Shown: positions 35,414 through 45,074, numbered from the stretch's first letter. The stretch is 64,000 bases of DNA from Cyanobacteria bacterium OH_CBrB_359 (GCA_023433065.1 JAEZET010000004.1:1-64000), one strand, 5' to 3'. The notes: generated by a model not told the origin, from the sequence alone. Program-made: numbers and translations.

Positions 35414-36418
35414 ATGGTAAAAGTAGCAATAAACGGCTTCGGTAGAATTGGCCGTAACACATTAAGAGCTGCAATCAAAGAAGGTATTTTTAACCAACTT
35501 GATTATGTAGCAATTAACGACCCGGGTTTAACACCTGCCGCAGCAGCACATGTATTCAAATATGATTCTGTTATGGGCAGATTTGACGGTGATGTTAAAG
35601 CTGAAGATGACGGATTGGTTATCAATGGTAAGAAAATTCTTTTCTTTGCCGAAAAAGATCCTGCAGTATTACCTTGGGCAAAATTGGGCGTTGAAGTAGT
35701 TATTGAATCTACAGGATTCTTTACTGATGCTGAAAAAGCTAAAGCACATATAACTGCCGGTGCTAAAAAAGTTATTATCTCAGCACCTGCTAAAAATGAA
35801 GATATTACAATTGTTCTTGGCGTTAACGAAGACAAGTATGATTCTGCGGTACACAATGTAATTTCTATGGCATCTTGTACAACTAACTGTTTAGCACCTG
35901 TTGCTAAAGTAGTTGACGAAAAATTCGGAATCGTTAAAGGACTTATGACAACAACTCACTCTTATACAGGTGACCAAAGAATTCTTGATGCCGGACACAA
36001 AGATCCAAGAAGAGCAAGAGCAGGCGCTATAAATATTGTTCCTACAACAACAGGAGCAGCTAAAGCAGTTGCATTGGTTCTTCCACAATTAAAAGGAAAA
36101 CTAAACGGTTTTGCTTTAAGAGTTCCAACTCCTGATGTTTCAGTTGTTGACGTTGTGTTTGAAACAGAAAAACCTGTTACAGCTGAAGCAGTTAATGCAG
36201 CATTAAAAGCGGCAGCTGACGGAAAAATCCTTGCATTTGAAGAAGAACCATTAGTTTCTTCAGATTTCATCGGATCATCTCAGTCTTCTACTGTTGATGC
36301 AGCTTTAACAATGACTATCGGTGAAAATATGGTTAAAGTTATTTCTTGGTACGATAACGAAATGGGTTATTCTACAAGATTGGCTGAAACTCTTAAATTT
36401 GTTGCTGACAGATTATAA
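35414..36418 (+). CDS. gap: Type I glyceraldehyde-3-phosphate dehydrogenase
   Basis: 334 residues. The NAD fold is VAINGFGRIGRN, with an Asp after the second strand (YVAINDPG) that favours NAD over NADP. The catalytic cysteine is in ASCTTNCLAP, the phosphate-binding motif is TTTHSYTGDQ, and the C-terminus is SWYDNEMGYS. It oxidises glyceraldehyde 3-phosphate in glycolysis. The insertion TPAAAAHVFKYDSVMG is normal for the family. It is a single gene with AAAGAGGAGC before the ATG and a strong terminator after the stop, consistent with high expression. Confidence 0.97.
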   Translation: MVKVAINGFGRIGRNTLRAAIKEGIFNQLDYVAINDPGLTPAAAAHVFKYDSVMGRFDGDVKAEDDGLVINGKKILFFAEKDPAVLPWAKLGVEVVIESTGFFTDAEKAKAHITAGAKKVIISAPAKNEDITIVLGVNEDKYDSAVHNVISMASCTTNCLAPVAKVVDEKFGIVKGLMTTTHSYTGDQRILDAGHKDPRRARAGAINIVPTTTGAAKAVALVLPQLKGKLNGFALRVPTPDVSVVDVVFETEKPVTAEAVNAALKAAADGKILAFEEEPLVSSDFIGSSQSSTVDAALTMTIGENMVKVISWYDNEMGYSTRLAETLKFVADRL

Positions 36419-36446
36419 TTTGTTTTTAGCATAATTAATATTAAAG

Positions 36447-36479
36447 ATAAGCCGGTTGTTTCAGCCGGCTTATTTTTTA
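36447..36479 (+). terminator. Intrinsic terminator of gap
   Basis: An 11-bp stem (ATAAGCCGGTT 36447-36457, AGCCGGCTTAT 36463-36473) with loop GTTTC is followed by a T-run, 29 bp past the gap stop. Confidence 0.92.
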
Positions 36480-36885
36480 TTTGAATTTTAAGTAAAAAAT
36501 TTGATTATAAGCTTTGCGGCTTTAGATATTTCTTACATATGTAAATATCAAGGTCAGAAAAAATTTTTAGGTTGGATAATTTATTATAAATAAATATTGC
36601 TATATAAATAGCAAAAATTGAGTTAATAAAGTGAAGAAATTTTTTGTAATTTTAAATAAAAAATATAATAATAATTATTATTATAAGCAGGATTTATCAT
36701 ATATACAGCGTTTTTTTTATTTAATAGTTTTAATTACAATTATGATTTAATTATACTTTATTTGGAAAATTAGAAAAAAGTGTTTTTTAAAAAACAACTT
36801 AACATTTACTAAATTTAATTTGAAAATTTTTTTGATTGATATAAAATTAGATGAGCTAGCTAACAAAAAAGATTGGATATTCAAG
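36480..36885. other. AT-rich intergenic region upstream of glyQ
   Basis: About 400 bp, over 80% A+T by eye, with no convincing ORF. It contains short palindromes: TTACATATGTAA (36533-36544), TTGCTAT/ATAGCAA (36597-36614) and a 22-bp perfect AT palindrome (36664-36685). No T-box landmarks (specifier loop, antiterminator TGGNACC) are seen despite the aminoacyl-tRNA synthetase downstream. The palindromes could be regulator sites or chance in such composition. Confidence 0.4.
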
Positions 36886-37785
36886 TTGGGATTAACATTT
36901 CAGGAATTAATACTAAATCTTTCTAAATTTTGGTCAGATTATGGCTGTATAATTCAGCAACCTTATGATATTGAAAAAGGTGCAAGTACAATGAATCCCG
37001 CAACTTTTTTGCGCTCATTAGGTCCTGAACCTTGGAATACTGCGATGGTAGAGCCATGCAGACGTCCTACTGACGCAAGATATGGAGAAAATCCTAACAG
37101 ATTGGGACATTATTTTCAATATCAGGTTATCCTAAAACCTTCTCCCGACAATGCACAAGAATTATATTTAAGTAGTCTTGAGGCAATGGGTATTGATTTG
37201 TCAAAACATGATGTGCGTTTTGTTGAGGATAACTGGGAATCTCCAACGTTAGGGGCCGCAGGAGTCGGCTGGGAGGTGTGGCTTGACGGAATGGAAATTA
37301 CTCAATTTACGTATTTCCAGCAAGTTGGAGGAATAGAAGTAAAACCTGTGGCACTTGAGCTTACTTATGGGCTTGAGAGAATTGCCATGTATTTGCAAAA
37401 CGTAAATTCCGTATTTGATGTTTTGTGGAATAAAGAGATAAAATACGGCGAAATTTATATGCAAAATGAAATTGAACAATCAAAATATAATTTTGAATAT
37501 TCAGATGCCCAGAGACTTTTTAAGATGTTTGATTTGTGTGAAGCAGAATCTCAGAGCTGCTGCGAAGCAAATATTGTATTACCGGCGTATGATTATGTTT
37601 TAAAGTGTTCACATACCTTTAATCTTCTTGATGCAAGAGGAGTTATAAGTAAAGACGAGAGAATTAATTATATAAACAGGGTAAGAAAAATGGCAGCTTC
37701 AGTTGCAAAACTTTATGTTGAGCAAAGAGAAGCGCTTGGTTTTCCCCTGTTAAAAAATTCTAAAGAAGCTAAAATAACTTTTTAG
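36886..37785 (+). CDS. glyQ: Glycyl-tRNA synthetase alpha subunit
   Basis: GlyQ charges tRNA-Gly as alpha2beta2 with GlyS. The complete class II core is visible: LTFQELILNLSKFW, YDIEKGASTMNPATFLR, EPCRRPTDARYGENPNRLGH, FTYFQQVGGI and LELTYGLERIAMYLQ. The start is uncertain. Family members begin two or three residues before TFQEL, which favours TTG at 36886 (a GGA lies 8 nt upstream). An in-frame TTG at 36820 would add 22 residues and has no ribosome site. glyS is not adjacent, a separation also seen in cyanobacteria. Confidence 0.94.
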   Translation: MGLTFQELILNLSKFWSDYGCIIQQPYDIEKGASTMNPATFLRSLGPEPWNTAMVEPCRRPTDARYGENPNRLGHYFQYQVILKPSPDNAQELYLSSLEAMGIDLSKHDVRFVEDNWESPTLGAAGVGWEVWLDGMEITQFTYFQQVGGIEVKPVALELTYGLERIAMYLQNVNSVFDVLWNKEIKYGEIYMQNEIEQSKYNFEYSDAQRLFKMFDLCEAESQSCCEANIVLPAYDYVLKCSHTFNLLDARGVISKDERINYINRVRKMAASVAKLYVEQREALGFPLLKNSKEAKITF

Positions 37786-37823
37786 AATTAAAAAAATTAC
37801 AATAATAAGGAAATAACCCAAAA

Positions 37824-39425
37824 ATGAACAAAGATGTAACAGAAGCCGGACTAGTCGAAAATTTTGTATCAAAATTACTAAAAAAGAAGAACCCTGATGA
37901 TTTAATAGCTCAATCCAAAGAAGATGGCGGATTAAATAAGACGCTGACGGCATTTGATTTAATTATACTTGGAATAAGCGCTGTTATAGGTTCAGGCATA
38001 TTTGTAATGATAGGTTCAGCGGCTCTTGGAACATCCGACCACATAGGGGCCGGTCCTTCATTGGTTGTTTCTATTGTCTTAGCGGCAGTATCATGTATAT
38101 TCCCTGCTTTATGTTATGCGGAATTTGCAGCGATGATACCTGTTGCAGGAAGCGCATATACTTATACTTTTGCAACTATGGGTGAGCTTGCGGCCTGGAT
38201 GATAGGCTGGGTTTTGATGCTGGAATATGCAATAGGAAATATTACGGTCGCTTCAAGCTGGTCAGGATATTTATTTCAGTTTTTACAGGGATTTTCAAAA
38301 TGGCTTCCCGAATGGGCGTATAATCCCCCATTATGGCTAAGATATGATTATCAGACAGCTACTGAAAAATATACTGCGATGGGGCTTGATCCTGTTAATG
38401 AAATCCCGAGGATATTCGGAAATGTTCCTTTTTGTTTAAATGTTCCTGCAATAGCTATAATATTAATTTTGGCTGTTATTTTAACCAGAGGGACTAAAGA
38501 ATCTACAAAAATGGCTACCGTAATGGTGTTTACAAAGCTTGCAGTAATAGCGGTTTTTGTTTTAGTCGGTGCTTTTTATGTAAAACCTGAAAACTGGGTT
38601 CCTTTTGCCCCTAATGGATTTAGTGGAGTTGTTCTTGGTGCTTTTGTAATATTTTATGCATACATAGGCTTTGATGCCATTTCTACAGCATCGGAAGAAA
38701 CAAAGAATCCACAAAGAGATTTGCCGATTGGCTTAATCGGGTCTTTAATAATATGTTCAATAATATATGGTATAGTTGCACTTATATTTACCGGTCTTGT
38801 TCCATATGGTTCAAATGTCGATATGCATGCTCCTATTGCTTTTGCCATGAGAGCAATTCACCAAGACGGTGTTGCAGGATTAATTTCAGTAGGTGCTTTA
38901 GCTGGTCTTACGTCGGTTTTACTTGTATTGCAATACGGTACGACAAGAATACTTTATGCTATGACAAGAGATAATTTCTTTCCAAGCGTTATGAAAAAAA
39001 TTCACCCTAAATACCAAACTCCTCACATAATTACCTGGGTTACATCAATTTTGGTTATAATCGGTTCGTTATTTATGGATATGAACGTCGCTGCAGAATT
39101 ATGTATATTTGGTACATTTACATCATTTATAATTGTCTGTGTAGGAGTAATAATTTTAAGAAAAACAGACCCAAAAAGACACAGACCATTTAGAGTTCCA
39201 TTTTCACCATGGTTTCCAATTTTAGGTATAGTAATCTGCGGATATCTTATGATTTCAGCTATGAAAGATCTTAAAACATCAGCAATGCTTTTCCCTCTTT
39301 GGCTTTTGATTGGTGTTGTAATTTATTTCTCATACGGATATCAGAAAAACAGAAAAGTTGAAGCAATAGAAGAAAATAAACTTCAGGAACGGTTATCTGA
39401 AAAAGGTGAAGAAATTATACTTTAG
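37824..39425 (+). CDS. APC-family amino acid permease
   Basis: 533 residues with 12 or more hydrophobic helices. The signature of the APC superfamily is in TM1 (LIILGISAVIGSGIFVMIG) and in FYAYIGFDAISTASEETKNP. The loop RDNFFPSVMKKIHPKYQTPH is typical of cationic amino-acid transporter-like (YfnA/CAT) permeases. It probably imports amino acids by proton symport. It follows glyQ by 38 bp on the same strand and may be co-transcribed. Confidence 0.92.
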   Translation: MNKDVTEAGLVENFVSKLLKKKNPDDLIAQSKEDGGLNKTLTAFDLIILGISAVIGSGIFVMIGSAALGTSDHIGAGPSLVVSIVLAAVSCIFPALCYAEFAAMIPVAGSAYTYTFATMGELAAWMIGWVLMLEYAIGNITVASSWSGYLFQFLQGFSKWLPEWAYNPPLWLRYDYQTATEKYTAMGLDPVNEIPRIFGNVPFCLNVPAIAIILILAVILTRGTKESTKMATVMVFTKLAVIAVFVLVGAFYVKPENWVPFAPNGFSGVVLGAFVIFYAYIGFDAISTASEETKNPQRDLPIGLIGSLIICSIIYGIVALIFTGLVPYGSNVDMHAPIAFAMRAIHQDGVAGLISVGALAGLTSVLLVLQYGTTRILYAMTRDNFFPSVMKKIHPKYQTPHIITWVTSILVIIGSLFMDMNVAAELCIFGTFTSFIIVCVGVIILRKTDPKRHRPFRVPFSPWFPILGIVICGYLMISAMKDLKTSAMLFPLWLLIGVVIYFSYGYQKNRKVEAIEENKLQERLSEKGEEIIL

Positions 39426-39504
39426 TTAGACAATGTTCTACCTTAATTATAGTTAATTCAAATCCCTAATAACTTTATAATATATTTAACAGGGATATGG
39501 ATTA

Positions 39505-39855
39505 ATGTTTGATATCAAGGATGATAAGCAAAATATAATTATAAATCTTTTAAGAGACGATTTGTCAAGTGAAGTAGTTGATAAGCTGCGTTTTGAATTA
39601 AAAAGTTTCTCCGCGAAAAAGCAAATAGGAATAAATTTGAGGCATGTTAAAAAAGCAAGAAACGCATTTTTTTCTTTTTTAAAAGAATATTCTGACAATC
39701 AAAAAATAAGTTTATATAATATGACAGCTGACATTAATCTTTTATTGTTTCTTATGAATTATAATCAATATGCCCAATTATATGTTAATGAGACAGACTT
39801 TAAAGAAAGAAAAAGGAACCTGATTCATAGAAAATTCAAAATATGCCCAAGTTAA
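39505..39855 (+). CDS. STAS-like small protein
   Basis: 116 residues. The alternating pattern IIINLLRDDLSSEVVDKLRFEL, KQIGINLRHVKKARNAFFSFL, QKISLYNMTADINLLLFLM recalls STAS domains (anti-sigma-factor antagonists). The phosphorylatable Ser of SpoIIAA-type proteins (DxS in the third strand/helix) is replaced by KKARN. A non-phosphorylated STAS adaptor is a guess. It abuts the convergent nadE gene, one base between stops. Confidence 0.5.
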   Translation: MFDIKDDKQNIIINLLRDDLSSEVVDKLRFELKSFSAKKQIGINLRHVKKARNAFFSFLKEYSDNQKISLYNMTADINLLLFLMNYNQYAQLYVNETDFKERKRNLIHRKFKICPS

Positions 39856-39856
39856 T

Positions 39857-41644
39857 TTATTTTTGATGTGTTATGTTAAACTTAGAAATTACCGGATGCC
39901 TGTACTCTGTAAGATTAATTGACCTTGAATCCACAATAACCGATGGCGGGAGTATGTGCCATTTATAAATAGCGGTTTGTGATTTTGCATAGAACTTTTG
40001 GATCCATTCTTTTTTTTGTTCAAGGCTTATTCTATTTTTCTTTTCATAAATAAATTTATGCGCCACAAGTTTTTTATACCCGAAATTAAGGTTTTCAATG
40101 CACCAGATAATTTCATCCAAAAATTCATAAGGCATATTTTCTTCTTCAGCGCTTACGGTTTTTGTCCCTGTTTTATCAAGTTTAAGCTCAGCCCCGGGCG
40201 GTTTTTCAAGGATTGAATTTGGTATCGCATTTTTTTCTTTGCGGTTTTTGTTCATAAACCTTGCAAGGGCAAACAGCTTTGTTTTTGTAATATCCGCAAT
40301 GGGTGCAAATCCTCCTGACATATCACCGTTTATGGTCGCATAACCTATGTATAGTTCAGACTTATCGCTGGTTGCAATAGGAAGCATATATCTATATTCA
40401 TTTGAGATGCTCCATAGTATTGAAGCTCTTGTCCTTGCCTGAATATTTTCGATTGTGGTTGTTTTTTCGTATTTATCGCTATGAATTTTACTAAAAATAT
40501 TATTTAACTCTTTTTTGAACAAAGCGACTTCTTCAATTATAGGAACTTCAAAGAAATTTATTCCGAGGTTCTCGGCTAATTGTTTTGCATCGTTCTTGCT
40601 TTCTGATGAAGTTATCGTTGTAGGCATGGAAATGCCGAATACATTTTCTTTCCCAAGTGCATCCGCGAGTAAAACAGCACAAACAGATGAATCCAGACCT
40701 CCTGACAATCCTAAAACCGCTTTTTTAAATCCTGTTTTTTTAAAATAGCCCCTTATTGCACAAATAACACTTTGATAACTTCTGTCTAAATCGCTTCCAT
40801 AGTCAAGAGTAAAGCTTTTTTCTTCTTTTAAACTTTTATCGAGCCCTTTTGGGAGAGGGTTTATGATGCCTTTATAATTTTGGGCTAAAATGAAATCTTC
40901 TTCATAAAATTTAGCTCTAAGAGTGAGATTTCCTTTTTTATCATAAATTCTTGAAGCGCCTTCAAATGTTAGATTGTCGCCATAGCCTGCCTGATTTACA
41001 TATATGTAATTAACGTTATATTTTTTTGCGATTGAGGAAAACAATCTGTGTTTAAGCTGTTCTTTTCTCGTTCTTGAAGGTGATGAGGAGCAGTTGATAA
41101 TTGCTGTAGGGTTTTGTTTTATAATTTCTTCCACAGGATCTATGTGATAAAGGTTGTCATGGAAAAAATCCCTGTCATTGAAGCTATCTTCGCAGATTAC
41201 TACGCCGTATCTTTCTCCTTTAATTTCAATGATATTAGCAGGTTTATCATAAGGTTCAAAATAACGGTTATCATTAAATTCGCTATAGCTTGGCAAAAGT
41301 CTTTTTCTTATATAATCTACAACCTGTCCGCCTTGCATAACTGCAACCGAGTTGTAATAAGGTTTTTTGTCATGCCTGTTGTTAGGTTCAACGAATCCGA
41401 CAAGCGCAGTTATTGAATTCGTAAGTTTTGCTATCTCGTGCAGTTCATTTAATTGTTCTTCAATAATTTCTTTATGCCTTACGAATATATCGCCAAAAGG
41501 ATAGCCGAATAGAGAAAGCTCTGGAAAGATAATTAAATCGGCATTCACCGAAATTGCCTTTAAAATATTATCTTTAATTTTTTTGGCGTTGTGCCTTATG
41601 TCTCCCGCTATAGGATCTATTTGCGCTAAAACTATTTTATTCAT
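39857..41644 (-). CDS. nadE: Glutamine-dependent NAD+ synthetase
   Basis: 595 residues with two domains. The nitrilase-type glutaminase (~1-265) has the Glu-Lys-Cys triad in IIFPELSLFGYP, RKRLLPSYSEF and VVICEDSF. The synthetase (~285-595) has the ATP loop GLSGGLDSSV, TDKSELYIGY-type region ATSDKSELYIGYATINGD and C-terminal helices. It amidates nicotinic acid adenine dinucleotide to NAD+. It is monocistronic and convergent with the STAS-like gene. Confidence 0.96.
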   Translation of the reverse strand: MNKIVLAQIDPIAGDIRHNAKKIKDNILKAISVNADLIIFPELSLFGYPFGDIFVRHKEIIEEQLNELHEIAKLTNSITALVGFVEPNNRHDKKPYYNSVAVMQGGQVVDYIRKRLLPSYSEFNDNRYFEPYDKPANIIEIKGERYGVVICEDSFNDRDFFHDNLYHIDPVEEIIKQNPTAIINCSSSPSRTRKEQLKHRLFSSIAKKYNVNYIYVNQAGYGDNLTFEGASRIYDKKGNLTLRAKFYEEDFILAQNYKGIINPLPKGLDKSLKEEKSFTLDYGSDLDRSYQSVICAIRGYFKKTGFKKAVLGLSGGLDSSVCAVLLADALGKENVFGISMPTTITSSESKNDAKQLAENLGINFFEVPIIEEVALFKKELNNIFSKIHSDKYEKTTTIENIQARTRASILWSISNEYRYMLPIATSDKSELYIGYATINGDMSGGFAPIADITKTKLFALARFMNKNRKEKNAIPNSILEKPPGAELKLDKTGTKTVSAEEENMPYEFLDEIIWCIENLNFGYKKLVAHKFIYEKKNRISLEQKKEWIQKFYAKSQTAIYKWHILPPSVIVDSRSINLTEYRHPVISKFNITHQK

Positions 41645-41866
41645 ATAGTTATGATTACACTCTCAAAATTTTTAGTCAAAGAAATTATATTTTAAAAAAT
41701 GTAAAATTGAATTTTTATCTAAAAAAAATTAATAAATTAATTTTTCATCATAAAATTTTAATTAAAATAATAGATAAAATACTGATATTTTAGGTGTAAA
41801 GTATAAGTTTTTGAAAATTTATCTACTTTTATCTAAGTTTACAATTCTTTATATTGGAGTTAATAT

Positions 41867-41894
41867 TTGACTAGCAAAAGTCAAGAGGTATCAT
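41867..41894 (+). promoter_or_regulatory. Putative glnA promoter with inverted repeat
   Basis: TTGACT (41867-41872) and TATCAT (41889-41894) are 16 bp apart. The inverted repeat TTGACT-N6-AGTCAA (41867-41884) overlaps the -35, a possible operator. I saw no cyanobacterial NtcA site (GTA-N8-TAC). The start of transcription would fall near 41901. The 220 bp upstream (41645-41866) are very AT-rich with nothing else recognised. Confidence 0.45.
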
Positions 41895-41907
41895 AGATAA
41901 AGGGAGA

Positions 41908-42003
41908 ATGTTAGATTTTTCAATCTTAGTGAATCAAAAAGAAAAAGTACAACCGAAACTGCCGAAAATAACAAGTAAGCGAATAACTACGAAAGTGAGA
42001 TAG
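41908..42003 (+). CDS. Short upstream ORF (31 aa) coupled to glnA
   Basis: ATG at 41908 follows AAAGGGAGA. The 31 codons end with TAG at 42001-42003, and the glnA ATG starts at 42005. The peptide starts MLDFSILVNQ and is strongly basic (8 Lys/Arg of 31, ending TSKRITTKVR). glnA itself has only a weak ribosome site (GTGAG), so the ORF may drive glnA translation by coupling. The predicted promoter leaves only ~7 nt before this ATG, so initiation may be inefficient or the real start site lies further upstream. Confidence 0.4.
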   Translation: MLDFSILVNQKEKVQPKLPKITSKRITTKVR

Positions 42004-42004
42004 T

Positions 42005-43357
42005 ATGAGCGAATTAAAAAAAGATTTAACAAAAGAAGACATTAAAAAGATTGTCAAAGAAAAGAATATTGAATTTATAAGACTTCAATTCTGTGATATC
42101 AACGGCCACGTAAAAAATATGGCTGTTCCAAGTACTCAGATTGATAAGGTTTTAAACAATGAATGCATGTTAGATGGCTCATCTATCAAGGGTTTCAGAA
42201 ATATTGAAACTTCAGATATGTATTTTTATCCTGATTTATCAACATTTGTGATTCTTCCCTGGAGAGAAGATAAAACAAATGAAGCTAACGTAGCAAGATT
42301 AATTTGTGATATACATAATCCTGACGGAACGCCTTTCGAAGGATGCCCAAGAGCTAACTTGAAAAGAGTTCTTAAAAGAGCTCAGGATATGGGAATTGTT
42401 ATGAATGTTGGTCCTGAAGCGGAATTTTTCTTATTTAAAAAAGATGCTGACGGAAGACCTACAACAGAAACTCATGACCAAGCAGGTTATTATGACGTTG
42501 CGCCTGATGATTTGGGAGAAGAAATCAGAAGACAAATTGTAAGAGTTTTAACAAAAATGGGCTTTGATATTGAAGCGAGTCACCACGAAGTTGCAAGGGG
42601 GCAACACGAAATAGATTTTAAATACGCTGATGCCTTGACAACAGCGGATAACATACTTACATTCAAATATGCCGTAAAAGCAGTTGCTTCTCAGAATGGT
42701 TTACATGCAACATTTATGCCAAAGCCGATTTTCGGAATCAATGGTTCAGGTATGCACTGTAATATTTCATTATTCAAGGATGGCAAAAACGCTTTTTATG
42801 ATAAAAACAGAGCATACGAGCTTACAGAAGCTGCTTTATATTCAATAGGCGGTCTTTTAACTCACGTTAAAGACTTTACGGCGATTACAAATCCTACAAT
42901 CAATAGTTACAAGCGTTTAGTTCAAGGTTATGAAGCTCCTGTTTACCTTGCATGGTCATTGGCTAACAGGTCTGCTTTAATCAGAGTTCCCGCAAAAAGA
43001 GGAAACGCAACAAGAGTGGAGCTCCGCTCACCTGATCCGAGCTGTAATCCTTATTTGGCTTTGGCTGTAATATTGGAAGCTATTTTAGACGGACTTAACA
43101 AACAAATTAAACCACCGCTTCAAGTTGAAAACAATATCTACAAAATGGATGATAAAGAAAGAAAACGTGCTAAAATCGACTCTTTACCTGCAAGTTTAAT
43201 CGAGGCATTAACATTGATGAAAAAGAGCGATGTAGTTAAGTCTGCTTTAGGCGAACATATATTTAATGAATTTATGACATCAAAATTAAGAGAATGGGAA
43301 AACTACCGTATATATGTTACTCCTTATGAATTGGACTTATATTTAGAAGCGTACTAA
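42005..43357 (+). CDS. glnA: Glutamine synthetase type I
   Basis: 450 residues, GSI-alpha length. N-terminal beta-grasp (FIRLQFCDINGHVKNMAVP), DGSSIKGF, the metal ligands in GPEAEFFLF, HHEVARGQHEIDF, FMPKPIFGINGSGMHCN, the ATP site KRLVQGYEAPVYLAWS and NRSALIRVPAKRG, and RSPDPSCNPYLALA. The adenylylated Tyr loop of GSI-beta is absent (KMDDKERKRAKIDSLP), so feedback rather than covalent control is expected. It makes glutamine from glutamate and ammonia, feeding the glutamate synthase encoded at 7-12 kb. A decarboxylase gene follows after 12 bp. Confidence 0.97.
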   Translation: MSELKKDLTKEDIKKIVKEKNIEFIRLQFCDINGHVKNMAVPSTQIDKVLNNECMLDGSSIKGFRNIETSDMYFYPDLSTFVILPWREDKTNEANVARLICDIHNPDGTPFEGCPRANLKRVLKRAQDMGIVMNVGPEAEFFLFKKDADGRPTTETHDQAGYYDVAPDDLGEEIRRQIVRVLTKMGFDIEASHHEVARGQHEIDFKYADALTTADNILTFKYAVKAVASQNGLHATFMPKPIFGINGSGMHCNISLFKDGKNAFYDKNRAYELTEAALYSIGGLLTHVKDFTAITNPTINSYKRLVQGYEAPVYLAWSLANRSALIRVPAKRGNATRVELRSPDPSCNPYLALAVILEAILDGLNKQIKPPLQVENNIYKMDDKERKRAKIDSLPASLIEALTLMKKSDVVKSALGEHIFNEFMTSKLREWENYRIYVTPYELDLYLEAY

Positions 43358-43369
43358 GAGAAATCAATT

Positions 43370-45034
43370 ATGAAAATTACATTAGCCGATTATTTAGTAA
43401 AGAAACTTACTAGATTAGGGATTTCTGACTTTTTTGGACTTCCCGGAGATTTTAACTTTAATATTATAGAAGCTGTAGAGTCTTCACTAGATGCCAAATG
43501 GATAAACTGCACAAATGAACTTAATGCCGGATATGCTGCAGACGGTTATGCAAGGGTGAAAGGTTTTGGAGCTGTAGTAACAACTTTTGGCGTGGGTGAA
43601 TTAAGTGCTATAAATGCAATTGCAGGTTCATACAGTGAGAACGTTCCTGTAATCAAAATAACAGGTGTGCCCAAAACAGATATGATTAAAAATAATACAA
43701 TTTTGCATCATAACTTTCAAAAACCTGATTATTATGCTTTTGAAAGAGCGTATTCAAACGTTGTTGAAACGACAGCATTTTTGGACAAAGAAAACGCTAA
43801 AAGGGAAGTTGACAGAATAATCGATGTAATGGTTAAAACCAGAAAACCTGTATATGTTTCGATTCCTATGGATGTTTGCTATCTTGAAGTTGAAGATGAT
43901 ATCAAAGATTATACATTTACAAGCGATACAGAGATACTTGATAAAGCGGTTGAACATATTGTAAATGTTGTAAATTCTTCTCAAAAACCGGTTATTATAG
44001 CTGATTTTCCTGTTAAAAGATATAATTTAAAAGAAAAATTTATTGCATTTGCAAATTCTACAAAATTTCCACTTACACAGATGCTTATGGCAAAAGGTCT
44101 TGTAGATGAGACAAAAGATTCATTTATGGGGACATATCTTGGTGATCTTTCCAGAGGAAATGCACATCAAATTGTTCAGGATTCTGATTGTGTAATAACT
44201 GTTGGCGTTTTGTATTCTGATTTAAATACCGGAGGTTTTTCAGTAATGCCTGATGAGACTTTCAAAGTCGAAATACAGTCTGATAGCGTTGTTGTTGAAG
44301 GTATTAAATATAAAAATATTTGGATGGGAGATTTATTTGACAGGTTAATAGGGTTGATTGAAGAAAATCCGCATTCTTATATTAATGATTTTGCTTATGA
44401 AAAAACACAAATTACTGCTGAAGAACCTTTAAAAGTTGAATGGCTGATAAAAAGACTTCAAGAATTCTTAAAAGAAAATGATATGTTATTTGTTGAAACA
44501 GGCATTATAAGTTATGCTTCAGGATTGATGAAGCTTCCTGAAAATTGCTTGTATAACAACCAAGTGTTATGGGGTTCAATAGGTTGGGCAACTCCCGCAG
44601 TATTTGGCGGAGCTATTGCAGATAAAACCAGAAGACCGATTTTATTTACGGGTGAAGGCTCTCACCAGCTCACTGTACAAGAAGTTGCAAATATGATTCA
44701 TCATAATATAAAACCTGTTATTATTGTCTTGAACAATGCAGGTTATACAATAGAGAGAATATTATCAAAAGATCCTATGGACAATTTCAATGATATTACA
44801 AATTGGAATTACTCAAAACTTCCTGAATTGTTTAATGGCGGCGAGTTCTATACGGCACAGGCAAAAACAAATAAGGAATTTGAATATGCACTTATGAATG
44901 CTGCTGAATTCCAGAAAGATAAATTATGCTACATTGAGGCATTCACTGACAAAATGGATGTTCCTCAAGTGTCTTTAAATCTTGTCCAAAACATAAAAAA
45001 AAATATCAAGAACAAAGTTCTTTGTGATTTATAA
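43370..45034 (+). CDS. ThDP-dependent 2-oxoacid decarboxylase (pyruvate/indolepyruvate type)
   Basis: 554 residues in the PDC/IPDC layout. The catalytic Glu is in NCTNELNAGYAADGYAR and the paired histidines are in TILHHNF, the hallmark of decarboxylases rather than acetolactate synthases. The C-terminal ThDP motif runs GEGSHQLTVQE...LNNAGYTIE. The usual GDG metal-binding Asp is Glu here. It would convert pyruvate, indolepyruvate or a branched-chain oxoacid to an aldehyde in fermentation or amino-acid (Ehrlich) catabolism. It is 12 bp after glnA, so co-expression with nitrogen assimilation is likely. Confidence 0.88.
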   Translation: MKITLADYLVKKLTRLGISDFFGLPGDFNFNIIEAVESSLDAKWINCTNELNAGYAADGYARVKGFGAVVTTFGVGELSAINAIAGSYSENVPVIKITGVPKTDMIKNNTILHHNFQKPDYYAFERAYSNVVETTAFLDKENAKREVDRIIDVMVKTRKPVYVSIPMDVCYLEVEDDIKDYTFTSDTEILDKAVEHIVNVVNSSQKPVIIADFPVKRYNLKEKFIAFANSTKFPLTQMLMAKGLVDETKDSFMGTYLGDLSRGNAHQIVQDSDCVITVGVLYSDLNTGGFSVMPDETFKVEIQSDSVVVEGIKYKNIWMGDLFDRLIGLIEENPHSYINDFAYEKTQITAEEPLKVEWLIKRLQEFLKENDMLFVETGIISYASGLMKLPENCLYNNQVLWGSIGWATPAVFGGAIADKTRRPILFTGEGSHQLTVQEVANMIHHNIKPVIIVLNNAGYTIERILSKDPMDNFNDITNWNYSKLPELFNGGEFYTAQAKTNKEFEYALMNAAEFQKDKLCYIEAFTDKMDVPQVSLNLVQNIKKNIKNKVLCDL

Positions 45035-45074
45035 TCCGGTAAAATTTTTCATTTTAATTTTAAATTTAATAAAT

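Noticed and set aside
36480..36885. T-box or other riboswitch upstream of glyQ
   Set aside because: No conserved T-box, specifier loop or terminator/antiterminator pair could be seen; the region is only AT-rich palindromes.
41645..41866. Cyanobacterial NtcA site or glutamine riboswitch before glnA
   Set aside because: No GTA-N8-TAC and no recognisable glnA-RNA core was found by eye.
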